DNA of 64,000 bases from assembly GCA_030386875.1 (NCBI GenBank), contig CM059558.1, forward strand, positions 8,193,501-8,257,500, written 5' to 3'. Origin of the DNA: Morinoia aosen. Lineage: Eukaryota > Arthropoda > Malacostraca > Amphipoda > Talitridae. Positions 22,799 to 34,272 of the stretch are shown here, piece after piece. The first letter of the stretch is position 1. The number at the start of each line of letters is the position of its first letter. Position numbers and translations under genes: made by a program. The notes beneath the pieces were generated by a model. That model had not been told where the DNA came from, made no database searches, and saw only the letters and a program-made list of their open reading frames with translations.

Positions 22799-23779
22799 GG
22801 ATATATATATAAATGTACAGGGAGTTCGTGGGATTCGAACTCGGGACTTATAAGTTACCGCGCCAACACGCTATCGACAGCGCTATCAATCACCCTAAAA
22901 GGTGATCGAAGCACAACGAAAGCAATGAATGACACAGTGAAAGCGGGCTCCCCGTCCCAGCTTACAATTCCCTTATGTATCGAGAGTTCAAAGTCTTGTC
23001 ACCCCCAGAAGCAGTTAATGAATCTGATGAAAGCGGGCTCCCCGTCCCAGCTTAGTTTTCCAAATGAAATAAATGTACAGGGAGTTCGTGGGATTCGAAC
23101 TCGGGACTTATAAGTTACCGCGCCAACACGCTATCGACTGCGCTATCAATCACCCTAAAAGGTGATCGAAGCACAACGATAATTGAGGGCAATTAATTGA
23201 GGGATAATTGACTAAGCTGGGACGGGGAGCCCACTTTCACCAGATTCATTAACTGTTTCTGGGGGTGACAAGACTTTGAACTCTCGATACATAAGGGAAT
23301 TGTAAGCTGGGACGGGGAGCCCGCTTTCACTGTGCCATTCATTGCTTTCGTTGTGCTTCGATCACCTTTTAGGGTGATTGATAGCGCAGTCGATAGCGTG
23401 TTTGCGCGGTAACTTATAAGTCCCGAGTTCGAATCCCACGAACTCCCTGTACATTCATTTCATTTGGAAAAACTAAGTTGGGACGGGGAGCCCGCTTTCA
23501 CCAGATTCATTAACTGTTTCTGGGGGTGACAAGACTTTGAACTCTCGATACATAAGGGAATTATTGTAAGCTGGGACGGGGAGCCCGCTTTCACTGTGCC
23601 ATTCATTGCTTTCGTTGTGCTTCGATCACCATTTAGGGTGATTGATAGCGCAGTCGATAGCGTGTTGGCGCGGTAACTTATAAATCCCGAGTTCGAATCC
23701 CACGAACTCCCTGTGCATTTATTTCATTTGGAAAAACTAAGCTGGGACGGGGAGCCCGCTTTCACCGGATATATATATA
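22799..23779. mobile_element. Fold-back array of four tRNA-like SINE modules
   Basis: Two head-to-tail units on the minus strand (period 260 bp, modules at 22812-22890 and 23073-23160) face two on the plus strand (period 264 bp, modules at 23371-23455 and 23636-23715). Each tRNA-like module has an A-box-like region (ATAGCGCAGTCGATAGCG), a perfect B-box core GAGTTCGAATCCC and a plausible acceptor pairing (AGGG/CTCCCT). The ~180 bp between modules carries AGCTGGGACGGGGAGCCCGC twice per unit. GGATATATATATA flanks both sides (22799-22811 and 23767-23779), a possible target duplication, although it lies in an AT microsatellite. Confidence 0.8.
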
Positions 23780-24514
23780 TATTTTTTTTTCATGCTTCCT
23801 TGAAATGACACTTTTGAACATTAGCCGAAACAAGCGATTCATATATTATTTCCTGGCGTCAAGAATAGCGAAGTTTTATGTCATGTACATGTAAACTGTC
23901 AAAAGTGTTTTCACCCCTCAATGAAAATGCATCGTCCATGAAATTGTGTTCTCTCTTATAATTATCATTACATGTATTATCAAATGTAGGTTAAGCAAGA
24001 TTAGGAGTACATTGCCCTCAATTATTTCTTTTCGACTAGTGACACGAGTATTACAACACTCGTGTGTGTGTGTGTGTATCATCTAAGTGTATTAATTTTA
24101 AGTTATTTCAAAAACCAACGATGGTTTTTTGTACCATCTATATTGGAAATGAACTGTTTTCTTTGGATGTCTCCTAATATTCAATTGTACTTCCTACTTC
24201 AAGAGATCTATCGTTCAAGTAGCTGTGCTAACTTCTATGCATCATGGGAAATTGGTTCTTACATTATATTCATGAATTGCTGCAAGTTTACCTTGAACTT
24301 ATTTTGGCACGTATTTCATTTGATAAAATATACGTAGAGAAAATTTTATAGTTTTTATTAATATCGTTCAACTTCACCAAGTCTGCTTAAGGCCACCATC
24401 CGATGCGCCTGTCGCTCAGATGAGCATTTTTCATGTTTTTGTTGGAGAAGGACCCTTAGGTGGTGGACTATTCAGTCCTAAAATTTTATGGCGCTACGGA
24501 CACTAGATCCTCCG
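23780..24514. other. No gene found; GT microsatellite and shared block
   Basis: TTGCCCTCAATTATTTCTTT and TTCGACTAGTGACACGAGTA (about 24010-24060) resemble 34800-34870 and its mirror 38400-38340. A (GT)n run follows at 24063-24080. The ORF at 24062-24337 has no recognisable motif. Confidence 0.5.
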
Positions 24515-24530
24515 CCCCCCCCCCCCCCCC
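24515..24530 (+). repeat. Poly(C) tract
   Basis: Sixteen consecutive C residues are followed by GAGGGGGTAAGGGG. This is unusual in such AT-rich surroundings. Confidence 0.9.
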
Positions 24531-24810
24531 GAGGGGGTAAGGGGACATAAATCTTTAATATTCGACCCCATTTCGACCCCATACAAAAAGAAAACCAAAC
24601 GGGAAATGGATAATTTCAAAACATACTTATGTTAGAAATGCTTCGAGGATTCTAAAACTGTCTTTGGTTTTGTTCTCGCATGAAAACTCAATGAGTTGAT
24701 ACGTCATGAAATGTCAATACAAATTATATTTCCAATAAGGCGATTCTTCGAGAATCTTATTCGTAGAATAAAAAGAAGAACCAGATTAAAAACGTACATT
24801 ACATTTAATG

Positions 24811-24848
24811 CAAACGTTTCGGAATTAAAATTCCATCATCAGTGCTGG
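24811..24848 (-). ncRNA. Hammerhead-ribozyme-like core
   Basis: On the minus strand the order is CTGATGA (24842-24836), a T, then a stem-loop GGAATTTTAATTCC, then GAAAC. This matches the conserved CUGANGA / helix II / GAAA core of hammerhead ribozymes. Helix III and a clear cleavage triplet are not evident, and helix I was not established. Similar CTGATGA..GAAACG blocks are known from ends of retroelements (for example Penelope-like elements). It may be only a relic. Confidence 0.3.
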
Positions 24849-24899
24849 AACAAGAGAGAGAAAAAAAATGAATTGTCTATTTTAAAAACAAAAATCACA

Positions 24900-25645
24900 C
24901 ATATTCCACAAAATTCTCTAAATGTCTAAAAAGCCAAATTTTTTCATTCCTACTCAAATAATGGCATACTCCTAATTCACACAAGCACACATGTACACGC
25001 TAATTCAGATACAACAGCAAAACACACTATGCATACACACATACACACACACATGAACATATATATGCTTCTATTTCTATTTTTTGCGTGAAAAAGCAAA
25101 ACCTCAAGACACATTACATATTACCTAAAGCTCTGCGATCAGTTATCACTGAACCAAATTCCAGAAATGAACAAATTAATTGCGCTTGCTTAATGATTCA
25201 TAAATCGATCAATCACGGCCCGGAAGGGCAATTCTGTGAATAGATGAGATTAAAAGTATAAACAGGCAAATGAAATAAAGCACTCGTGCAAAAATCATCT
25301 CTATATTTGTATGCCGAACAAGCAATGCATTTCATTTTTGAGTGTAAGTTTGTTTGCGCATTTCTAGATGTGTGTACTGTCTTGCGCGTTCTTTATAAAT
25401 TACTTCGTCACTAACCTTTTCTCAATACTTGATTGTCATTTACGATGGTGTTTCAATCTGCTCCGATATAGCGTTTTTTGTCTTTTTCTTACGTCGATAA
25501 TTTCAACTAATAACTTGGGAGTTCCGAAGAATTATTTAGCAGTATTCAAATTATTTATAAGTTGTTAGCCATCTCTTGGAATATAAAATATCCAAGAGAG
25601 GATATTTTTCATCTCTTATTCAACTACCCCTTGACAGAGTTAGAC
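24900..25645. other. No gene found
   Basis: AT-rich sequence with short frames lacking motifs, and a CA-rich stretch at about 24970-25055. Confidence 0.5.
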
Positions 25646-25649
25646 TACT

Positions 25650-25850
25650 AGCATGCCACGTATGGTTTGTCTATTAGTACGCCTCGTATATTTTGTTTAT
25701 TAATATGCCTCGTACGGTCTATCTATTTGTACACCGCTGATAGTTTGTCTATTCGTACACCTCGTATAGTTTGTCTATTATTATTACTCGTATGGCTTAT
25801 CTATTTGAACACCTCGGATGGTTTGTAAATTAGTACTCCTCGTATGTAAC
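25650..25850 (+). repeat. 26 bp minisatellite
   Basis: About 7.5 units of the type CCTCGTATGGTTTGTCTATTAGTA occur. CTCGTAT-like starts lie at 25684, 25710, 25736, 25762, 25788, 25814 and 25840, an exact 26 bp spacing. Units diverge by several substitutions. Confidence 0.85.
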
Positions 25851-27460
25851 TTTTGTTTTAGGACGTCTTATATAAAGAAATTTTTAAAAGCCAATATGTT
25901 GGCATGTATCTCATGTGGCAACTTGGAAATAAACGTTTTTTCCTTTCTTTCTTTTTCTTTACAATAAGGTTAGCTATAGTGGCGCGGATATGCCAGGAAC
26001 TTATTGAATCATAATTGGAATTAAAAGGGCAGCATTTAATAGATTTCACGGTCCATTACTGAGACATACTTTTACCCCAACAGACTTTCTCACATTAGCG
26101 TGGATAATCTGTACAAAATAATTCCTAATTTATGTTATTAATTGTGCCTTTTTGTTGGTTGCCCACATACCACCTACAGCAGCGCTGGATGATCATGTCT
26201 GTCTGCATTGATTTAGTTGAATAATATAAGTTAAGCCATCAATCATTATTTCGTAATTATAGGTCATTAACATTTTTCGAGAAGAGAAAAAACTTGCTTA
26301 CTCTATACTTTTTTCAGATCTTCAGATCGTATAAACATTGTGGAGAAATTTCGAATGATGTTTTGATCTATTGAAGCCAATTACCTCAACATTTTATTGA
26401 GGTAAAAATGGGTCGTTTGATGTGGAGTTCTGAAAGAAATTTGTGCATGGAGATGCGGAAATACGTGAGTGATGCCATAAAAATAATTTTGAGTGAACGA
26501 AAATACGAACTCACCTCGGGGGAACTATTAAGAAAAAAATTCCGGCTTGACATTCATGAAATAAATCAGTTTACAAATTATTTATATTCATGGAATTTCA
26601 TAAATGTGTGCAAGAAATAGTGCTATAACCATTGCGTGAACTTCTGCCAACAAAAAACAAAATTTTCTTGCATAGAATGTAAATAAATTTTCATTCCATT
26701 TAGTTAAAACAATTTTGTAATAAAAAAACTAGTAGAATCAAATCGCGTGTTCTCTCGCACAAGTTTATCTAAAATTAATTCCGTTCTGTTTCAACACACT
26801 TGATGTCATTCCTTCAATGTATTCTTCCTACGCAGACCAGTTTTTATGCTACACATGTAATGTGATACTTGCTAATTTTTTCCAAATTTTAAAGCGAATT
26901 TCATTACGTGCAAATAAATTAAAACTGGTGTTTTAATTAGATAGAATATGAGTATGGACTATGAAGTGTTTATTCGTTTTCAACGTATTGTGTCTTGTAG
27001 AGTAAATTTTTTAAGAACCTGCAAGAGACATCAGTCTCTCAGCGGCGCATTCTCGATCAGTGTTTCATTATATGAATATGTCACTTAATTAGGTTATCGC
27101 TTCTCAAATATACCGTGTTTAAAAGGTTTATGAAAACTACTTTGCTGTCGTAAAGTTGGAAAAATTTACTTTTCTTTATTTTTAGTATAGCAATCATGAC
27201 TTCCTGGTCTTTCTATTCCGTAAGTTATCAGTATATTTTTTACCTCATTTGATTTTATTCTGACTATGAATCTTAAAAATAAAAAGTTTTATAGACATCA
27301 TAGGGGACAATTCAAAACAACCAACCTGAAATCTCAATTAACTTCTTTTTTGAAGTTTCGGTTCGCACATTGTTAATTTATAATTACATCACACGTTTTC
27401 TACTCTCGTTTGTTTTTAAATGTAGTTGATAATTTTCCTCATTGGTGACTCTATTTGCGC
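25851..27460. other. No gene found
   Basis: AT-rich sequence. A 70-codon frame at 26408-26620 (plus strand) is open but has no recognised motif or duplicate. No RNA gene was seen. Confidence 0.45.
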
Positions 27461-27655
27461 TCATTGCTTTGTTATTAAAATTTCAATTTGATATATATCG
27501 CTAATAATTATGTCATGCTTTTTTTCTATCAGCATCAAGGTCAAGCTAGCGTGCAATTTCTCCTCGTCGCTAACTCCGGTTGCGGTCATTACGCATCGCT
27601 GGATGTGGGCAAAACTGAATGAGCGCTCTACGAGAGAGTTACCGAGCACGCCGGT
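27461..27655 (-). pseudogene. hAT transposase C-terminal relic
   Basis: The minus-strand frame contains GNSLVERSFSFAHIQR and SDEEKLHASLTLMLIEKKHD. This fits the hAT dimerisation segment of the ERSFS..hhR...eeRL..L.hl.IE type. Only about 60 residues survive, with a stop directly upstream and no ATG. No matching ends or other domains were found nearby. Assignment rests on this one motif block. Confidence 0.5.
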
Positions 27656-27659
27656 TAGT

Positions 27660-28320
27660 CATCGGTTTGATTCTTAGCTATTTTAAACCTAGCAAAGTTA
27701 AGAGCATTTGTGAGCAACTTGACATTAATAGTGATAAAATTTCTAATTTTGAGTTCCTACTCGGCTAATTTTGGTCCTACGTTCACAAGCTGAAACCATC
27801 TTTAAACATAATGAAATGTGCATATTCTCTCAGGTTTGAGCTACCTGCTATGGCTCATACGCATTCATTAATATATTATTTTTTCTCGTGAACTTGTAAG
27901 TTTTTACTAATAGAACTTTATTGAAGTATTTTTCTATTTGTAACTTTGGTTTTTGTTCATGAAAGGCTCAAGTACAAAACTATTCAATTTTTTTTTAGTT
28001 CGATGATTCCTCAATTTTCTTTTGAATGGATTTAAACTTTTGCAATATCTAACTGAATCATACTAGGAGTTGGGAATCATAGCTGGGAACGAAAAGCTGG
28101 ACACCAGCCATTTTTCTAACAACACACTGTGTATGAAACACTCTCTCGAGAAATGGGCACGAATAGCTCCATTAAATGCAGCTCTCAATAAACATTTGTG
28201 CGTCATTAACACCATAAATGTAGGCCGTGAATAGCATACATGAGGGGCTTCAAGTCAACGTTTTTCTAGGATCGATGGAATCCAGTCTCTGATAATATGA
28301 ATGAAGCATGCAACCCGCTG
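27660..28320. other. No gene found
   Basis: AT-rich, no repeat or motif recognised. Confidence 0.45.
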
Positions 28321-28324
28321 TTAA

Positions 28325-29494
28325 GGAGGCCGTCTACGTGAAAATTTGAAAAAAGTGGCTGATTTTCTGTTTTTAAATGCATCTTATAGAGGATTTTCTT
28401 GCGCTTCCATTGGTACTACTCGCTTGCGTCTACTCCGATTTTTACGGCCCCCCAGAGGGGGGAGAGCGAGGGGGTGGCATGACCTTGACGCAGAGTGACC
28501 TCTCCCACCCCTCATATTGGGGATCAATTGGGCGTGTTTCTTTGCGGCAATGCGAATAGAGTTCGTTCATGCGCTACTCAAAGTGCTTTCATATTCAAAC
28601 AAAACATTCTAACGCTGACTAATAATTTTTGACAATTTTAAGATTCCAGCTGTTCTGTTTACTTCTGTTTACACACGCTGTCATTCATTGCTCGATGACA
28701 GCCGCAGTATCATAGATACGGCAATGGCGAGCACACCAATCAAAAGGGCTTGAAAAGAGCTACAAAGCAAAGGAGATCACTTGGGAAAAATACGTATTTG
28801 GGTGAATGAAAATTTGTTTTGAGGAATAGAGGTTATGAACACTTATACTTATTGTCTTTAATGTAGGTTTTATCCCAAAGTTCAAAAGCTACAACAATGT
28901 CAAATATATGAATCGAAAGTGCTCAAAAAGCCCTACAAAAGCTCTAGAGTTCATTGTAGAAAACACCTAGTCCAAAAAATAGGAAGAAAAACAACTTTTT
29001 TTGTAGAAAACACGTTATCTGGAAACTTGCTAATTGGCTCTTTCGAATCTATCTTCTCCACAATTTCAGGGTTACATGAATGGGGTATATACCATTCGAT
29101 AGGGCTTAGCGAGCTATATCCATGAGCAATACAAAATTTCTAAACAGTCATTATTTTGAAAATTACACGACATGAAAAAAAATACAAAAAAGTTAAATTA
29201 AAAAATCCCATAATTCCAAAAATAAATTTATCGAAATTCCATATTGCTTACGGATATGTGGGTATATGAACTATATAAAAACGAATTTTCGGTTCTGTAA
29301 CTTCAAAATTGTAGGAGAAGATAGATTTTGAAAAAAAACTTTTTTCGATTTTTTCGAAAAACGAAGAAAAAAGTGCAGATACAAAAAAAAACACGTCAAT
29401 AATAAAATGACATTTGGAGCATTGCACAACTACTGTAAAAGTTTCAGAGAAATCCCTCCGTAAATAAAGATTTTTTTTCGGGTAGACGGCCTCC
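28325..29494 (+). mobile_element. TTAA-type non-autonomous element, copy 1
   Basis: The element is about 1170 bp and begins GGAGGCCGTCTAC with the inverted counterpart at its end. It is preceded by TTAA (28321-28324). The right flank reads TTTC, a decayed TTAA. It aligns along its whole length with 40838-42013. The interior holds degenerate modules built on AGGGCTTGAAAAG-like and GTAGAAAAC motifs and no shared open frame, so the element is non-coding. TTAA duplication points to the piggyBac type, which is inference. Confidence 0.85.
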
Positions 29495-30287
29495 TTTCCT
29501 TAAGTTCCCTCGTCGATAAATTCGTGTGCCATTCTCAGTGTCCTAAACAGTGATTTGCCACAGATCATATACTAGAAGATCCTCAACTTATCACTAAGTG
29601 AGTTTCAGCCCTGTCGACAATGACGTAGGGGTCAATTGGCCAATGACGGAGCCGGTAAATTGTTACGTGTCTCTAGTTTGAATCTGAAGTCGTTAGTCGG
29701 CTGTGAGCCTTTGACAGAGGTGTAACGAAGATTGCAGCAGAAATGGCTCCTTACGTGCGCTTAAAAAATGCGTAGTGGAAAAGTGTGCTACCTATTTTTA
29801 GCAGTTTTTTATCACCCAAACATCTTAATTTCTTCATTATCGTATTGTTTTGACTAATATAAGAATCTGGTATTTAATGGTTTAAAATGTTGATGAACTC
29901 TTTCCGAGAAACTTAATATACGGCACCGACGTTTTATCACATTTAGAACCTGAGGCTAATTTAAAAGCGCCTTAGTTTATAAATATAAATTGTAAATATG
30001 TTCATGAATGCACATTCACGTTTATGTATAGTGAAGGACAATATAAAAAAGTGTTATCAATATAATCGAAATGTACTATGTGTAAATGCACTATCCTTAT
30101 TACGCCAAGAAACGTTTCTTAACTTTAGAATAAAAACTTGAGTTCCAATCCTAACGAGTATCATAGTAAAGCCTGGATACGCAGCCAATTGAAAGCCTTG
30201 TCAACAATGACGTCAGCTGCGGGTCATGGCTGCTAGAAGCTGATTGGTTGGCGTGCGTGAGTACGTTTGTCTAGAGCGGACTTGCGG
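29495..30287. promoter_or_regulatory. Unassigned flank with CRE/CCAAT motifs
   Basis: TCGACAATGACGTA (about 29618), TCAACAATGACGTCAGC (about 30201) and ATTGG boxes are repeated in a promoter-like arrangement upstream of the right arm of the outer duplication. No transcription start or coding exon can be shown. Confidence 0.3.
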
Positions 30288-30406
30288 TCATGGTAGACTA
30301 AAGGAGGTACCGTCACTTCTACGGGGACAGTGGCGCACATTCGATAATTCGACTAGCCAATAGGAGGCTTCATTTCAATCAAGCCAGATGACGTCCCCTC
30401 CACACC

Positions 30407-30616
30407 ATGACGTCAGCGGCGGCGGCGGCAGCGTACTACTACGTAGCGTACTCTGCCCTTCCAGACGTACGATCAACAACATGGCCGACTGCCGGTGTGC
30501 CTCCGCAAGGTACGGATTTGGATTTTTGGAAAATTGAATTCCGTCCAGCTACGTACAAATCTACCAGAACTAAAAGGTTATCGATCTTCAATTTTATCTT
30601 TCCGGCAGCTTCATGA
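30407..30616 (+). other. 69-codon frame, partner of 11162, doubtful gene
   Basis: The frame starts MTSAAAAAAYYYVAYSALP and ends FIFPAAS, with the same length as its inverted copy. The start codon overlaps TGACGTCA. No family is recognised. See the entry at 11162 for why selection is not shown. Confidence 0.25.
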
Positions 30617-32164
30617 ATTGACAGCTCTTTCCAAACTGTAGGAAAATGTACTTTATTCAATCATACAAAACATTTTAGTATTTTTTCCATGCAGATGAAG
30701 CTGACTATTGCCCGCCGTGTTTAATCGTAAAAAAGGATAATATAAGATTCAGTTTCACATATTTATTTGAAATAAATAAAATGGAACAACTTATAGTGCA
30801 CTGAAAATGGAACAACTTATAGTGCAGTGAGTCAAAGAATATTTTCAGCTGCTGGTGATGCATGTCTGTTTTCATGACGAGGTAACCGGAGCTCTAGCGG
30901 CAGCATCTTCCACTTCCCGCAGCAAAAATCCCTCCAATATTGGTGGTTTAGTTGAATACCGCAGCAGCTTTTAGCTCCTCTTCATCCACCTTGATGACGT
31001 TGAAATTATTTCAGTTTCATCCGGTACCTGGAAGGCAAATCAAAATTAGTGAATTTCTCAAGTTAGCAGTTTTGGAATTTGTTTCTGGCTCAATAAGCAC
31101 ACATTTTAGTTGGTAGTAAGGGTACAGATTAAAATTTGTCAGTGGAAATATGATGAATCAAGATGCAGGTGAGAGTATTTAATAAAAGGTTCAGCTGTAC
31201 AGAGAGAGGATGTTGAATATGAAGCAATATTGCAATGCATACACAAGGAAATGGAGGCAATGATAAACTATAGTGTAATACAGAATGTAAAAATACAAGG
31301 AGTCAAAAGGGAGAAAGTGATAGGGGAAAAGAGCAAAAAGGAGCTGTGGAAAAATTAAAAAAAAAATTAAGAAAAAAGGAAAAATTAAGTGTAATAGGCA
31401 GTGATGTACTGAACATAGCATCAAGTACAACAAATAAGGCAGAGAAGTACTGTACATAGGTTCAAGTACAACCAAACAAGGTAACACACTCACGCTGCTT
31501 CTCACAATTTTTCATTAACAGTTATTGTTGGGTAATATACGTAAATTTATCGGTGTTATTTAATAACAATCCCAATGTCACATAGCCTTATATATAAAAA
31601 ACAAGTCTAAAAAAACAAATACCAATTTGGTAAGACTCATAAAAAATGGCAAGTAAAGAAATCAGCCCTTAATCTGGAGAATGTTCTACATTTCATTTTT
31701 GCTTGTATGTATTCCTTAGTGGATTACCAGACTCATTTTACTTCTATTAAGAAACATAAAAGGAGAGCAAAATACAAATACAATCATTGACATAAACATA
31801 CGACATGCTTTTTTTGAAACATGGCTCTGTTGTTTCACATGACATTTTTGAAGCACTCACAATAAAATTATGATATGCAGCATGAATTTTCACCTCATAT
31901 CTCAAAAATATTGATAGAAGCTCACCATGAATGGTAAGCATAGAACAGTTAGATATCTATAAAAATGCATTTCCAATTATGATTAGAACAGTGTCATTTT
32001 CAGAAAGATGATTGCCATAAAAAGTAGCACTTTACAATGGAAAATCATAGACAAGATTTTGCATCTCGCGTCATCTTTCACCTTGACATTTAGCTTCAAA
32101 GTAGAAAGTTATTATAAGGTAATCTAAAAATTTAAGATTAGATAGGCTACACAAGAAAAAAGAG

Positions 32165-32515
32165 CTACTCTGAATTATTATTATTATTAATATTATTATT
32201 ATTATTATTAAATAAGAAAGTTTCAGCTTCCCATAACCACGACAAAAAATTTTTAAGAAAGGAAGGAGGAAGGCACCATTTAATATGGAGTGGAGGGAAG
32301 GAGGAATTTATGCATAAGGTGCACAAAAACAGTAAGCTAAGAAAGAAGTTCATGAAGCAAGAAAAAGTTGAAGAAGAAAGTAGTAGGTGCTGAAAAACAG
32401 GACAGCAGTGAACCGAAAAAAGATGGTCCGTAACAAAACAAAAACCTATTCTATTTCAACAAAAAGTAAGCCTACCTAACCTTTAGCTCAGGCCCTCACA
32501 TAGTCAAGCTATTCT
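32165..32515 (-). repeat. Family A copy
   Basis: The (TAA)n tail reads as TTATTATTA on the plus strand at 32175-32212, and CCCTCACATAGTC marks its 5' end near 32510. It is the mirror copy of 571-897. Confidence 0.75.
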
Positions 32516-32782
32516 GAAAATGCATCCAATATACAGTACACAAGTTTTACAGTCTGCAGTCCAAACTAGATTTCATGCTGAGCACTGCAGATTCTAAGCT
32601 TACTACTTGCTAATTTCAACATTAAGGAGAGATCAAAATTTCAACAATGCCAGTGAAGTTTTTTCATTGTAAACCTGGTAATATTTGTCATCTCATCTTT
32701 CTTCCAGAATAATTTACACATAAAAATTTAGATACTATTAGAGATGATAGCACCCTACCACAAGATTTATGTTACCTTTTTG

Positions 32783-33330
32783 GGTAAATCTGAAGGATAT
32801 GTCAGTTATTGATTTTCTACTTTTTGGTGCCTGAACCTAATTAGTTGAATCAAAATAAACAAGTTTTCTTCTATGCACTTTCCGTCTCAAATGAGTATTT
32901 TACGATTTATAGCGGTAAGTTTAGTTTCGTCTGTGATGACATATGCGCTCGACTAAACAGCTACTCATCGATTTTCGAATTTTTGTTGCTGGAATCATGG
33001 TAATAACATCGAAATAAACAACTTTTCTTCTATACACTTTTTTCGTCAAATGAGTGTTTAACGAGGTATAGTGGTAGGTTTGGTTTCGTCTTTGATGACG
33101 ATCGCGCTGGAAGCGAGTGCGCATTGCAGTGTTGCTGTCCGACGTGCTCCTTGAATTACTTGCCGCTTCAAACACTGGAGTTGCGGTAAGTCATTTACCG
33201 CTATAACTAATGAAATACTCATTTGAGACGGAAAATGCATAGAAGAAACTTTGTTTATTACGATCTAATTAACTATGCTTAGGCATCGAAATTCACAAAA
33301 TCGATAACTGACATATCCTTCAGATTTACC
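32783..33330. mobile_element. 548 bp inverted-repeat element, 8 bp target duplication
   Basis: The inverted ends read GGTAAATCTGAAGGATATGT, and the match continues for about 35 bp. CCTTTTTG flanks both sides (32775-32782 and 33331-33338). The inverted copy at about 281-292 is the uninterrupted site. An 8 bp duplication fits hAT- or P-like insertion. Inside, an ~88 bp block occurs at 32853 and 33013 (period 160 bp), and part of it again inverted at 33185-33260. No coding capacity. Confidence 0.85.
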
Positions 33331-33440
33331 CCTTTTTGGAATGAAAAGCTTACAATGATATTAATTTTTTTTAAATAAGCAGTATGTCATTGATCAGCAT
33401 AGAATTTGTGCACATTATATTCTTATTTCTTTATTTCCTT
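33331..33440 (-). repeat. Outer inverted duplication, right arm end
   Basis: Reverse-complement match to 292-192, ending where the left copy is interrupted by the MITE at 1-191. The sequence continues unpaired beyond 33440. Confidence 0.8.
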
Positions 33441-33899
33441 TATACTTCAAATTTCAGGCGAGTCAACAGCATTTTCCTATGGAACTAGCATATCGAATTT
33501 GAACTGGTCTACTGCATTTGGTTTCAAAGATTTGATAGAGAGATGCAACTTCATCAAGAGAAAAAATCAGTTATGAGCAATCCTTTTTAAATTAAATTTA
33601 AATAATATTCAAAGTTCAATTTCTTACCTTCCAGGTCCTAAGTCCTGTGATCATAAAACAACAGCACAACTCCAGTTTTCAACACCACTTAGTGCATCTT
33701 TAATGCCGATAGGATTCTTCGGTAGTCGGTGTTTTGAAATGGCGGCTGCAAACACCGGCGCGCCATTCTAGAGAACCCATCTAAGATCCTTCGCAAATTA
33801 TCCTAACAAATAGGGTAATTTCTGAACTATAAGACGTACAATCTTGAAATTAAAACCAAATTAATGGGCGTGACGAGAACAACATATTTATGTATTTAA

Positions 33900-34272
33900 A
33901 TAATTTTTTACGCCCCCGTGGGCGGCAGGAAGCGTGGCTCTCGTGGCCCCTCAGTAGTCGGCCGATATTCTCAATTAACCTCACTTTCTGACATCATTTA
34001 TTTCTAAACTATTGCACCTAAAAATTTGAAATTGGTTTCATTTTAAACATCAATTCATTTTGCAACGGAGAGTGTATAATATAACTCTCAAACGTTTCTT
34101 GGCGAGGCATGGATGGAAGTTTTCCTCCCCTCGCAATGGTCGGCCGATTTTCTCGATTGACCTCACTTTCCGCCATCATTTATTTCCAAACTATTTCACC
34201 TAAAAATTTGAAATTGGTTTCATTTTAAACATCAATTCATTTTACAACGGAGAGTGTATAATAAAACTCTCA
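33900..34272 (+). repeat. 182 bp tandem repeat (mirrored at 38940-39300)
   Basis: TCGGCCGATATTCTC at 33958 and TCGGCCGATTTTCTC at 34140 start matching blocks that share CATCATTTATTT, TTGAAATTGGTTTCATTTTA and CAACGGAGAGTGTATAATA. A more degenerate third unit lies just upstream. The same pair is present inverted in the other palindrome arm. Confidence 0.8.

Larger units (their letters stand above)
30288..32782 (-). repeat. Outer inverted duplication, right arm
   Basis: This is the continuous, uninterrupted reverse-complement partner of 11490-11003, 5118-4391 and 1537-285. It lacks the 2.85 kb insertion and the 5.9 kb block. It includes CCAAT and CRE-like motifs at 30350-30420, the 69-codon frame at 30407-30616 (plus strand), the hydrophobic 104-codon frame at 31191-31505 (minus strand) and a family A copy at 32165-32515 (minus strand). 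A short direct repeat (TGGAACAACTTATAGTGCA) lies at 30782 and 30808. Confidence 0.85.

Noticed and set aside
22812..23715. Genuine tRNA gene cluster
   Set aside because: The B-box and acceptor pairing are good, but the anticodon stem-loop does not form a standard 5 bp/7 nt arm and the modules sit in a repeated SINE-like unit.
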